Assembly (NCBI GenBank): GCA_033439255.1
Contig: CM065879.1
Span: forward strand, 3,292,501 to 3,356,500
Length of the DNA stretch: 64,000 nt
DNA from: Hericium rajendrae
Taxonomy: Eukaryota > Basidiomycota > Agaricomycetes > Russulales > Hericiaceae
Direction of reading: 5' to 3'
Part shown: positions 1-10,220 of the stretch, one piece after another
Numbering within the stretch: the first letter of the stretch is position 1
Layout of the letters: every line of letters starts with the position of its first letter
Notes under the pieces: generated by a model
What the model saw: the letters and a program-made list of their open reading frames with translations, nothing else
What the model was told of the DNA's origin: nothing
Databases searched by the model: none
Translations under genes and position numbers: made by a program

Positions 1-1450
1 GTTGCCTCACTGTCCAACAGCTTTCAACATCTTTGATAGATGTGGTGCTCATTCAATTATATTCTATTAGCAAACTCTATACATGGTCTTTTTCTCTTAA
101 TTGTTACAGTTTTATTTGATTTACTAGGTTCAAAAACATTTGAACTCACACATGTTTAGTGGCTGAAGCATTAAATGATGTGTCGTTCAACTTCATCTCA
201 TAACTCCCTCTCTCAAGTCATTCTCACTCATCATTCCTCATCATTCCCATTAGTATAAAGGTTGGATAGTTCGAGAAGGAGTTAGAGGGACCCAGGTGAG
301 TAAAAAAAAATGACTTATATTCTTTTCTTATTGTACTAATCTTGAGAGTCTCACTTATTATTGAGTAAGACTCTCATTTTTGCCTATTTTTTGACACTCC
401 ACAACCACCTGTGTGTCCTCTGACATCTCACATTGCCTCTTACACACCATTTGTACTTGTCCCTACTCCCTATTCCTGTCAGCTCTCATGCCTTCAACAA
501 CTTATGCCTATGCTACTGACACATGTCACTCATCCCAATCACATGTGAACATGCTCAACACCCACATGCATAGCCTCAAGAGCCATAGATGGCTTGCAAG
601 CCCAAGGTCAAGTCTCATTGCTATGATAATAAGACTCAACAATGCATCATGCAACCATGCACTGTATCACCTGCTCTTGTATACTGGCATGCATGGTCCC
701 ATACAATAGTGCTAGTGCAATGTCATAAGTGTATGTGCATGCTGGCTTGTGGTCACACCATCCTTTGTGCATGCAGTACATGTATCAGCACAGAGGCTTC
801 CACCAGCTCACACACAGCCCCAACATATGCAGGCACTTCTCACACCTATGCAGATTATCACATTAGCTCAAGTCATGTATGGCCCTGCCTTGGCTGCATG
901 ATAGGCCACATAGTGCACAGATGCCAGCACATGCACTCAGACAGCCCCACCAGTGGAAATATGGCTGCAAGTATGCATCATAATGCATGCAAGCCAGTAC
1001 ACATGGACATTGTCACATGCCATGTACAGGTCCGCAGCAACCTGATGCCTTACATAGAGCTACAGCTGTACCTTGCACCTTGTGCTATCTTCTTGTGTGT
1101 GGCCATCATGTCTCACATGTAGGTCTGTCATATCACACATAGGCCTGCTGCAGCCCAACACCTTGCACATGCTCCTTGCACCTCGCTCACAGAACTCACA
1201 TCCCACATCTCCCATGTACAGGTCTGTTGCATTGTGTAGGTCTACCACACCTCATATGCAGGCTCATCCTATTGCACATGAGCTCCACCAGCATGCACAC
1301 TTTTACACATGAGCTCTGAGCATTGTGCTGACCTTCAGTACTATACATGCATGCCTTCATTGGCCTGTCTGTGTGCACATACTAGCATGTGGCCCCAGCT
1401 ATGCCCAAACATGCCTGCCTTTGATGATGTCTGATCACATTGTACTTGGC
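1..1450 (+). repeat. Decayed, CpG-poor relative of the CpG-rich block at 20.5-22 kb
   Basis: Scattered segments of this stretch align by eye with 20,540-21,700. Shared landmarks in the same order are a GATTTACTA-GTTC-AAA segment (near 118 and 20,558), GTGGCTGAAG (near 160 and 20,592), a GG-GAGTC-GAGGG-CC-AGGTGAGT segment (near 272 and 20,735), a 32-nt hairpin (344 and 20,793), and a GCCTCAAGAGCC block followed by ATGGC-AGCAAGGCC (near 570 and 21,213). Where the other copy has CpG, this one usually has TpG or CpA, giving runs such as TGCATG and CACATG. The ORFs here (for example 413-709 and 589-1122) have no recognisable domain, and I read the block as non-coding. The left limit lies outside the window or is unclear. 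Confidence 0.7.
344..375 (+). repeat. Conserved 32-nt hairpin, decayed copy
   Basis: GAGAGTCT at the left pairs with AGACTCTC at the right, with an A/T-rich centre. It occupies the same relative position, with the same 32-nt length, as the hairpin at 20,793-20,824. The arms stay complementary although the inner bases have changed from GCTCG/CGAGC to ACTTA/TGAGT. Confidence 0.65.
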
Positions 1451-2339
1451 TCTAGTAGTATAGTAAAATTAATAGAATTTATTACTGTTTGTTATACCTC
1501 TTGAGTCTACAATATAAATATTTTGAACTCATACATTGGGCTTGGGATGCTCTTGTTCTAATATATCTTTGAGTTCTAGGTATGGCATGGTAGGAGTCAT
1601 AGCATTGACTTGAGGAAAGTGGGCCGATGTTTTACATGGCAAGACGATTCCTTTTTTATTATTAGTAACATTTAATAAAGATTATTCAAAAATATACTTG
1701 AAGGAAGATGACCAATACATTGCATGGCAAGATTTTTTTATTTATTGTTAGTTATATTTTATAAAGATTCATAAGTCAAATTGAGAGTCTTGTTTTTTGA
1801 GTTCTAGATAGAACTTGAGAGAAAAGGGCCAATGCTTCACACAGCAAGACAATTTTTTTTTAAATTGTATTAGTAGGTGCCATAAGGCATTTAGAGGCAT
1901 CAGTGGGCAGCATGAGATGTGGTGTCACAAGACAGGCTCATGCATGAGACATGAGAGGTAGGCATTGTAGGGCATGGACAATGTGATAAGTTCATGCATG
2001 GTGCAGTAGGCCTACACCTGAAGACATGCACAAGGCATCGAGAGATAGCAGACTTGTACACAAGATGTCAGCAAGCTATATAAGACCTGTGCAAGGCTCA
2101 TAGTGGGTGCCTGATACCCATAAATCTATGATGAGGTACATGCATGGATGGCACATGTGAATGCTCATCTATGTCATGCTACATTGATGTGGCCATGTAC
2201 ATGCACCACAGCAGAGTTATGCACAATCTGTGCATGAGGTGAGAAGTTTGTATATGCATCATCTGGCAGCATGCATGCACCAGTGCATACAATTTTAGTC
2301 ATCGAAGATAGCACACAAGGTGGATATGGTAGTTTGTCA

Positions 2340-3115
2340 CATTAGCAAATTCATACTGTCTACTATCTCAACTACCAAAGAGCTATGATATTGCAAATTA
2401 CACTTTTAGATAGCAGCCATTAATGCAGTTCTAACAAGCCTTCATGCATTATGATTGGTACAGTATTGACAGAGCTATAAATAAATTAGTCTGCTATATT
2501 ATCAAGGACATACTGTAGTCTGGAGTTTTGAGCTATTCACAGACTCAGACTTATGTAGCACAGCTGGAAAGCCTTTGATTAGTACATTTCAGTGCATTTT
2601 AGAACAAGTAAATCGGTGCAGAACTGATTGACTTACCTCAAGGTCAAGATTCTGAGCAGGAGATCTCAATTTAGAGTTTTGATTTTCAAGTTCTGAGCAG
2701 ACTAGGACCTATGTAACATGCCTGTAAAATGTTTAATTAGTACATTTGAGTGCAGTTTAGAATAAGTAAATTGGTGAAGGACTTACCTCAAGATCAAGAT
2801 CTTAGGGGGGGAGATCTCAATTTTGAGTTTTGATTTTTGAGTTCTAGATGGCCTGGGGCCTATGTAGCATGGCTAGAAAGTGATTAATTAGCAGAGTTCA
2901 ATGCATTTTAGAACAAGTGAATCAGTGGAGAAATGAGAGACTTACCTTAAGGTCAAGATCTTGAGGAGGAGATCTCAATTTCGAGTCTTGAATTTCCAGC
3001 TCTAAACAGAATTGGACATATGTAGAATGTCTGAAAAGTGATTAATCAGTACATTCCAATGCATTTTAGAATGAGAGAATCGGTGGAGAAATGAGAGACT
3101 TACCTCAAGATCATT
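2340..3115. repeat. TATA-containing leader plus ~155-bp tandem array (R1)
   Basis: About four tandem units of 150-158 bp can be followed by the recurring CTATGTAGCATG-like phrase near 2550, 2707, 2859 and 3016 and by the GAGATCTCAATTT phrase. The array is preceded by a leader ending GCTATAAATAAATTAGTCTG (about 2476-2495). A very similar leader recurs at 3160-3270, 6720-6900 and 10,860-11,020. The same R1 unit forms arrays at 11,040-11,630, 12,660-14,400 and 28,330-28,985, in either orientation. Confidence 0.75.
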
Positions 3116-3284
3116 TGGATAATGATGATTGGTTAATTTCTAACCAGGCAGATAGCCTAGCATAGCTCAGAAGGCATCATCTAAAAGCAGCTGTCAATGT
3201 GGTTTTGACAAGCTCTAATACATCCTGGTTGGTGTCAGATTTAGAGACCTATAAATAAATTAGTCTGCCAGCTCAGCAAGTGAG

Positions 3285-3860
3285 ATACATACAAGACGAT
3301 GCATAGATCAGAAAGGCCATTTTGAGCCGTCGGGTTCGAGGGTTCCTGTACCTCCTGGTTCCAAACTGTCGACCACTCAGCGGAAGACTTGGAGATACCC
3401 GTCGAGCCTTGCAGCCAACATTACAAGCATGCAGGATGTAAAGCTCATGAGAAAGCAAGACTTTACTGCTCTCACATTTCAGCACTGAGTTTTGATTATG
3501 TAATCAGTCTTTAAAACTATAGATTTATAGGCATTCTTGTACTTATAGTATACTATAAGAGTAGACATTGTACTAATACTAATTGCTCATTCATTATATC
3601 ATTTTTAGTAATAGCAATAATAATTAAAATCAAAAATCAAAAAAATCTGGCATGAACTGGAATTGAACTTGCAAACTTAGGAGAACTTGCACTTCATCAC
3701 TGAGTTTTGATTATGTAATCAATTCTCATGACCTCTCAACAGCCATTGAGAGGTAAGATCACATGACTGAACTGAGACTTCAAGCCAGCTCTATCGATTA
3801 TTGTGTTGTCTTGTTGTCTCCTTATGATATAACAAGTTTGTTTAGTATATATTATATCAA
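3285..3860. repeat. Body segment of the composite repeat
   Basis: This segment contains a block around 3290-3500 that recurs inverted at 26,340-26,760 and at 27,760-28,150. A B-box-like GAATTGAACTTGC on the opposite strand lies near 3660. A 70-residue minus-strand ORF (3273-3485) recurs in part at 26,592, but the third copy at about 28,000 does not keep it, so I do not call it a gene. Confidence 0.6.
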
Positions 3861-4565
3861 AGAATGCTATAAATTAGTAGATTCCAATACACTTGAGAAC
3901 AAGTAAATCCATCAAGAACTGACCAAGATAGCTAGAGATCAAGTATACTAGAGGGAACAATACAGGAGTGCTTCGTGTTCTGCAAGTTTTGCACCGATCA
4001 AGACATATAAACTATGACTTGAAAGCTATGATTGAGTAGATTTTGATTCACTTGAGAACGAGTGAATCGGCTAAGAACTGATTGAGATAGCTGCAGATCA
4101 AGCAAACTAGGGGGGAAAATACAGAAGTGCTTTGTGTTCTACAAGTTCTGTACAAATCAAAATGCATAAAATATGACTAGAAAGCGATAAATGAGTAGAT
4201 TTAGATGTACTTGAGAATGAGTGAATTGGTCAAGAACTGACTGAGGTAGCTGAGAATAAAGTATACTAGGGGAAAATTACAGAAATGGTTTGCATTCTGT
4301 GAGTTCTGCATGAATCATAACACATAAAATATGACTAGAAAGCGATGAATAATTAGATTCAGATGCACCTAAGAACGAGTCAATCGGTCAAGAACTGATT
4401 GGGCTGGCCAGAGATGAATCATACAAGGGGGAAAATACAGGAGTGCTTTGTGTTCTACAAGTTTTGCACAGATCAAGATGCAAAAAATATGACTAGAACA
4501 TGATGAATGAGTAGATTCTGATGCATTTTAGAATGAGTGAATCAGTCAAGAACTGATCAAGTTGC
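3860..4565. repeat. ~160-bp tandem array R2
   Basis: About four units carry the recurring phrase GACTAGAAAGCGATGAATGA (near 4018, 4178, 4338 and 4490, i.e. every ~160 bp) and GAGTGAATCGGTCAAGAACTG. R2 shares its framework (TCACTCGTTCT ... CTTTC) with R1, so the two arrays are probably divergent branches of one ancestral repeat. Inverted R2 arrays lie at 4790-5730, 10,390-10,720, 24,300-25,345, 25,500-26,230 and 26,930-27,530. Confidence 0.75.
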
Positions 4566-4731
4566 AGTCAAAGAAAAAGTTAGGTCAGACCTGGAGTTGA
4601 ACCTACAAACTCGTCAGATGAGTGATCTTGCAATTAGATAAGCTGACTGCCAAATGGGGGTAGTTACCGTTGAGCATGTCATTTTCAATAGGAAAACCCG
4701 GTACAGAGTAAACGATTCTAAGGAATCATAA

Positions 4732-5730
4732 TCTGACGAGTTTGCAGGTTCAACTCTAGCTCTGACCAGACTTTGTTGATTTAATGTAACTTGATCAGTT
4801 CTCAACCAATTCAGCTGTTCTCAAATACATCTGGATCTACTTATTTATTGCTTTCTGGTAGTATTTCTTGCATCCTGATCTGTACAGAACTCATAAAGTG
4901 CAATGAATTCCTACATTTTCTCTTTGCAACACTTGAATTTGAGCTAACTCCATCAGGAACCTTCAAAACTTTCTGTTTGACCTGCGAGACATCTGACAGT
5001 GTCTGCATGACCTGCAGCAGTTGCATCAGACACATCAGATACTCTCAGACAACATCAGCTAATCTCAGCTAGCTGCAGAATATTTGACCTCAAGATTCAA
5101 AAAAGTATCAATGCAGAATGCTCACAGACTGATCAGAACTGATCAGATTTATATAAATTTTAGATATTGAAAACTTTGTTGCATCTAATGATTAGAGTTG
5201 GATGACTACTATATCTGTCAATAGTTATTGATTTCAAAATATAAAAGCTCTGATCAGAAATTGATCTCTAATTAGAGCCTGCAGCTAGATCAGGTCTTGC
5301 AGTTGATCAGACTCTGCAGGGTCCATCAGAAAGTTTTGAAGGTTCCTGATGTCAGTCAATTCTCTATCGATTTACTCATTCACAAGTTTGTCTGAATCTA
5401 CTCATTCATAGCTTTTCAAACATAGCTCATGCATCTTCATTAGCTAAGAACTCACAGAATGCGAAGTGTTTCTTTTTTTCATCTTCTAAAATGCTTGAAC
5501 CCTGGCTACCTTGGTCAATTCTCCACCGATTTACTCATTCTAACATGCATCAGAATCTACTTATTTATAGCTTTCTGATGGTACCTTATGTGTCAGAATT
5601 AGTGCAAAACTCGCAGAATCCAAATTGTTTCTGCATTTTTCCCTTAGAATGCTTGAACACCAGTTAACTTAATCAGTACTAAGCCAATTCACTTGTTCTC
5701 AAATGCATTCTAATCTATCAGAAAGCCAGT
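4732..5730 (+). repeat. Partial plus-strand 5' module and R2 units, interrupted by a MITE
   Basis: Immediately after the G1 5' end comes the second half of another tRNA-like module in plus orientation (GAGTTTGCAGGTTCAACTC, about 4738-4756). Plus-oriented R2 units follow (4790-4950 and 5352-5730), split by the MITE at 4951-5351. This looks like a second composite element into which G1 inserted. Confidence 0.55.
4951..5351. mobile_element. MITE, CATCAGGAACC family, 401 bp
   Basis: The ends are CATCAGGAACCTTCAAAAC and its inverse, and the target duplication is TC (4949-4950 and 5352-5353). The interior is palindromic and dense in TCTGA/TCAGA hexamers. Copies of the same length lie at 5962-6362 and 15,228-15,628. 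No coding capacity. Confidence 0.9.
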
Positions 5731-5814
5731 CTCTAGTGCAATTTACTGCTTACACAAAGATACAGCCACTTAAATGATACACAGCAAACAAATGTACATA
5801 CTGTTTATTGATAA

Positions 5815-6430
5815 CATCAGCAAAACTCAAAATTTCTGACTGCTCTGAGAGCATCTGAGAGCATCTTTTGTGTGTCTTTTTTATCTGAATATACACTATG
5901 TCTAAGAAAAACAAGACTTGCCTGATGGTCTGATGGTCTGAGATTGTCTAAAAGGCAGATTCATCAGGAACCTTCAAAACTTTCTGTTTGACCTGCGAGG
6001 CATCTGACAGTGTCTGCATGACCTGCAGCAGTTGCATCAGACACATCAGATACTCTCAGACAACATCAGCTACTCTCAGCTAGCTGCAGAATATTTGACC
6101 TTAAGATTCAAAAAAGTATCAATGCAGAATGCTCACAGACTGATCAGAACTGCTCAGATTTATGTAAATTTTAGATATTGAAAACTTTGTTGCATCTAAT
6201 GATTAGAGTTGGATGACTACTATATCTGTCAATAGTTATTGACTTCAAAATATAAAATCTCTGATCAAAAATTGACCTCTAATTAGAGCCTGCAGCTGGA
6301 TCAAGTCTTGCAGTTGATCAGACTCTACAGGATCCATCAGAAAGTTTTGAAGGTTCCTGATGTTCAGACTATTTCAGACTATTTCAGATAAAATTCAGAC
6401 CAGAATCAGAAATTTTGGGTTTTGCTGATG
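5815..6430. mobile_element. MITE with CATCAGCAAAAC ends, interrupted by a second MITE
   Basis: CATCAGCAAAACTCAAAATT at the left is mirrored by AATTTTGGGTTTTGCTGATG at the right. The target duplication is AA (5813-5814 and 6431-6432). A complete 401-bp element of the sister family sits inside (5962-6362). Terminal CATC and 2-bp duplication match the neighbouring families. Confidence 0.8.
5962..6362. mobile_element. Nested MITE, CATCAGGAACC family, 401 bp
   Basis: This is nearly identical to the copy at 4951-5351. The target duplication is TT (5960-5961 and 6363-6364). It lies inside the CATCAGCAAAAC-ended MITE, so it inserted later. Confidence 0.9.
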
Positions 6431-6432
6431 AA

Positions 6433-7618
6433 ATTGAGCAAAAGTGCAATTTATTGGTAGCAGTGGGTCCTGAGACTCAGTCATGTGATCCTACAAGACC
6501 TTGTGCAGCTGAACAAGGTCTTAGTGCCCACTTACATAAGCACAAATTGCTTAGAGAGCCAATACACTGTATTCAGTGATTGCTTTATAGCTCTGCAACA
6601 AAGCTATCAATTGCCAAACAGTAAATTGTGTTCAAACATAGTAATGCATACCTTTTCAGCATGATTTAGAATATGAGAATCGAATCACTGGAAACAGAGA
6701 TATTCTTCAGTTTATGTGCCATATCAGCAAAACAATATTGTCTCCTATCTCAACAACCAATGGTGCTATGATGTTGTACACTGTATTATTAGAAAGCTAT
6801 TGTAAATCTGAGGTCAACAAGTCCTCATACATTATGATTGATGCAGTATCAGCAGAGCTATAAAGCAATCAGTCTGTCACATCATCACAGACATATAGTC
6901 CAATAGATCAGCATTTTGTCATGCTATTTTGTTGTTTATGGCACCATTCTAGAGCTATTGTAAATCTGATTCTAACAAGCTTTAACTCATTCTGATTGAT
7001 GTGATATTGAGAGAGCTATGGTCTGATCTCTATGCCACATCATCAGAAGATATCCAGAAAGTTGGTGATAGCCTCACACCATCATTGGACACCTCAGCTG
7101 CAACTCACTGCAGATGGGGACTGGGCATGTCCAAGTGTTGTAATTAGTGTGCACTACTGGTAGAATCACACTGACTTCAAAGCTATCTGAAGAAAAGAAG
7201 AGAGGACAGAGAGCACAACATCAACTACTGCTGACATAAGCTAAGCACAGCCACCAGACCTTGTGCAGCCAAACAAGGTCTGCTATTGATCACGTGATTG
7301 GCCATTAGCTTTGTTCAACAATACAATGTTTGACATTGATTATATATTCACAGTCAATGGTGTGACTTTCACTGCAACCTATGGGCCAGACAAAAGTGGC
7401 CTAAGGCCATAAGTTACGGGCTGGTCAAAGCCAGCTGGAATCACTGTTTTTGGTCTGTAAGCCACGAATCAGCTGGATTTGGAAATAGACCATAGGTTAT
7501 GGGTCAGCTTGCATAGATATGTACTACAGTTTATGGTGCAGCTCGATCACCCATATTTAATGCCTCACAAATTACGGCCCAACTCAACTGGCCTCATCTC
7601 TGTCTGAATTGACCAGCC
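6433..7618. repeat. Leader modules and small hairpins, no gene seen
   Basis: This holds two degenerate leader modules (6720-6900 and 6960-7040). The TATAAA-bearing stretch is near 6855. Two perfect small hairpins of the form AGACCTTGT...ACAAGGTCT lie at 6495-6522 and 7256-7281. Around 7385-7580 there is CpG-poor sequence with no recognisable coding signal. Confidence 0.5.
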
Positions 7619-7620
7619 CA

Positions 7621-8202
7621 CATCAGGAAGGTTGACAACTTTCTGATTGACCTGATAATTTCTAACCCTACTGACAGCTTCTGATTGACCTGATCCACCT
7701 GAAAGCAATCTTGAGAAGCAAATATCTGATCAGACTTTTACATTCAAGAAAAGACATTTATTGTCAGATATATAAGTTTTTAATCTCTAACTAATAGATA
7801 TATCAAAATCTTTGATATCTGAAATTTTTGAAAATCTGAGAGTGTCTGATTTCAAATCTGGAGGTCAAATATCAGTCAGATGGATCAGACAGTGTCAGAC
7901 ACCATCAGATGCTCTCAGACAGTTGCAGATAATTTTCAGATATTTGACCTCCAGATTTGAAAAAATTCTCAGATCAGACACTCTCAGATTTAGAAAATTT
8001 CAGATATCAGAGATTTTGTTATATCTATTAGTTAGAGATTACAAACTTATATATCTGACAATAAATGTCTTTACTTAAATGTAAAAGTCTGATCAGATAT
8101 TTGCCTGTTAAGATTGCTTTCAGGTGGATCAGGTCAATCAGGAGCTGTCAGTTAGGGTTAGAAATTGTCAGGTCAATCAGAAAGTTGTCAACCTTCCTGA
8201 TG
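7621..8202. mobile_element. MITE, CATCAGGAAGG family, 582 bp
   Basis: The ends are CATCAGGAAGGTTGACAACT and its inverse. The target duplication is CA (7619-7620 and 8203-8204). The interior is a long imperfect palindrome with dense TCTGA/TCAGA motifs. The 88-residue ORF inside (7812-8078) recurs in the copy at 16,759-17,339 only because the copies are nearly identical; I do not regard it as a gene. Confidence 0.92.
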
Positions 8203-8519
8203 CAGTCTCGAACCACTGCATGCACATTCAGACTCAGACTTGAACTTGGATTCGGACTTGTATTATTTGGACTTGGGTTCAGATCTGGACTCGGAATTTT
8301 ACATTCTCAGATCCTTAGACCTCGGACTTATGCTCAAATCTGGCTGCAGATTCAGATTCACTCAACGGACTTGGGCCAACCAGTTTCAGCATGCAATGGA
8401 CTGGTATACGAGAATCAGAATACAATTGTATTGTCTGTGGACTACTACTTTCTCAGTCGGACTATTCACACGATGAAGGGAACTACTGATAAATGCACAC
8501 GAGAATTGATACCTGACTA

Positions 8520-10220
8520 AATAAAATGTAAATAATGAGGAACTGACTGTGACTATGCACTCTCGACCTGGATCCTTGTGACGAGGTGTGTCATCTGGTC
8601 CTTCAACATGTTCTGGTCCACCTGGAGGTTTTGCATCTGGCCCTACAGCACAACGTAGTCCTCCTCCAGGTGCTGCTACCCCAAACTGTTGTCATGTGTG
8701 TGATTTTTGATGAGCCCTCAGAGCTTGCACACTTCCTTCTTGAGATCATCAACCTGGCTTTGGAGAGACTGCACCATTGACCATGAGCATTGTGCAAGGT
8801 CCCAAATTGAGTGCAAGCTCACATCACTAATCAGAGTGACACGACTATTAGAGCTGTTCTTGGTGCTGCTGCCACTGCCCAATCCTCCTGATAAGAGGGT
8901 AAGCACTACATCCTCAGACCAGTCAAAGGACTTCTCACCTGAAGCCTCCCCTCCAATGGCACCTGGCAATCCTCTAGCTACAGACAGACTACCCTCTCAG
9001 TCTGAGTGATGTGGAGGCAGCGTGCAAGGTTTTTTTCCCACAAGAGATGCAGCAGGAACTGGTTCTGCTCCATCGTCGTCTGTAACAACATATTCTGTAG
9101 ACTTCAGAGGGCCTAGAAATATGGTTAATGAGCCCCCATACTCTCAGCGATGGAGTGGATTACCTTTACGTTTCTGTCCTGAGACATTGGTAGCTCATTC
9201 TGTCACTTGCTCCATGGCTTCTCACTTCCTGCCTTCTCCATCGGAACCTCTCTTGCCTGTTCTATGGGTCTTGCCCTACCCACCTGCCAAGGGACACTTA
9301 GCTCGGCATTTCCAACACCACTAGCATGCTTCATTCGAATTTTCAGACCGTATACATCAAGTACCCTTTTGACTACAGGAAGAACAAGGTGAAGACTGAA
9401 TGAAGACTTTAGCATGCAGAAACAAACAAGAGAAAGGCAGATATGCTTATCACTACAGGTAAGTCATCTGGGGGCCCATCAGGCACAGGACTCCCTTTAC
9501 CCTTCTTTCCCATTCCATTACCTGCAGGAGGATCCTGCATGTCTGGAGAGCTCTCGCTTCGGTGTGATGGAGTTGGTTCAGTTCTTGATCCTCCAAACTG
9601 CCTGTCATAACCACATCGAGCTGTTCATTATGTGCAACTCGGAGGCTGGACTGGACTGGTGGAGCCGGTGCAATCACAGCCAGGGTCATTGGAGCTCCAG
9701 AGGGAAGGCTGGGATGTGGTGGTCTTCTGTGAATGTGATTGAAGATCTAGATAGCCTTTGCTCATTTCTCTCCAGAGGATCATCAGTTGTTGCACTCTAA
9801 GTAATGCTTAGTAGTGCCAGATGGGGTGCAGATGTGAAACTAACAGGCTTAATGGCCATTTTAGTCATTGCTAAGATGGCATGTCTCGTAGATTGTACAG
9901 TAGAGGGTCAGATCGGTCTGCTGGTTGATGCAGCAGGTGTCTTTCTACTGTCAACGGACTCAGCAGACCACACAGACTCAGTAGGAAGGCTTTCTGTGGC
10001 CCCATGTGATGTTCCTGGGACTGTGGAGGGGGAAGGGAGGGAGGAGGGAAGGGCACAGTTGTGTTGTGATCCAAATCTTCTGAAACCCACCAATGCTCTG
10101 ACAATGAAATTGTCCCCACACACTTCAACCAATCATCCCTCCCCTCCAAAAAGGAGTCCACCATGCCCGCGAAGGTCTTCGGATCTAACAATTTCTTCAC
10201 CTTTATGAGAGCAACCAAAT
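8520..10220 (-). pseudogene. Broken minus-strand coding relic with coiled-coil segment
   Basis: On the minus strand, open segments follow one another: 10,218-9871, 9689-9453, 9415-9203, 8969-8718, and on to about 8545 through three in-frame stops. The 3' part has heptad-like, Leu-rich segments (SQVDDLKKEV near 8745 and MQNLQVDQNMLKDQMTHL near 8600) that predict a coiled coil, as in retroelement Gag proteins or generic structural proteins. The middle is acidic and serine-rich. I do not recognise the family. CpG is moderately retained compared with the flanking repeats. The region ends where the next composite repeat begins (10,233). It could be a retrotransposon Gag remnant or a captured host gene. 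Confidence 0.4.

Larger units (their letters stand above)
1609..4731 (-). mobile_element. Composite Helitron-like repeat element G1 (non-autonomous)
   Basis: Read on the minus strand, the element starts at 4731 with TTATGATTCCTTAGAATCG, an imperfect copy of the 5' hairpin seen at 10,233, 24,132 and 61,075. It continues through a tRNA-like module with a B-box (4566-4660), a ~160-bp tandem array (3860-4565), a body (3285-3860), a ~155-bp tandem array (2540-3115) and a decayed stretch (1880-2330). It ends at one of three closely spaced 3' termini (1609, 1697, 1814), each reading CAAG followed by T. The 3' hairpin with its TGC/GCA core is visible near 1630. Flanks are A before the 5' end and T after the 3' end, consistent with insertion between A and T. 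No transposase or helicase ORF is present. The Helitron assignment is inference from end structure. Confidence 0.55.

Noticed and set aside
2540-3115. CRISPR-like or centromeric interpretation of the ~155-bp tandem arrays
   Set aside because: There are no short identical repeats with unique spacers; units are degenerate over their whole length, and the arrays sit inside transposon-like borders.
3273-3485. Small protein gene conserved with 26,592-26,760
   Set aside because: The third copy near 28,000 does not keep the frame; the shared sequence is part of the composite repeat.
7812-8078. 88-codon ORF that recurs almost unchanged at 16,950-17,216
   Set aside because: It lies inside two nearly identical palindromic MITEs and is absent from other members. 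Its conservation reflects recent copying, not coding selection.
9871-10218. Proline-rich 115-residue protein as an intact gene
   Set aside because: It continues in the same direction into segments broken by stops and has no recognisable start context or domain. It is treated as part of the relic at 8,520-10,220.
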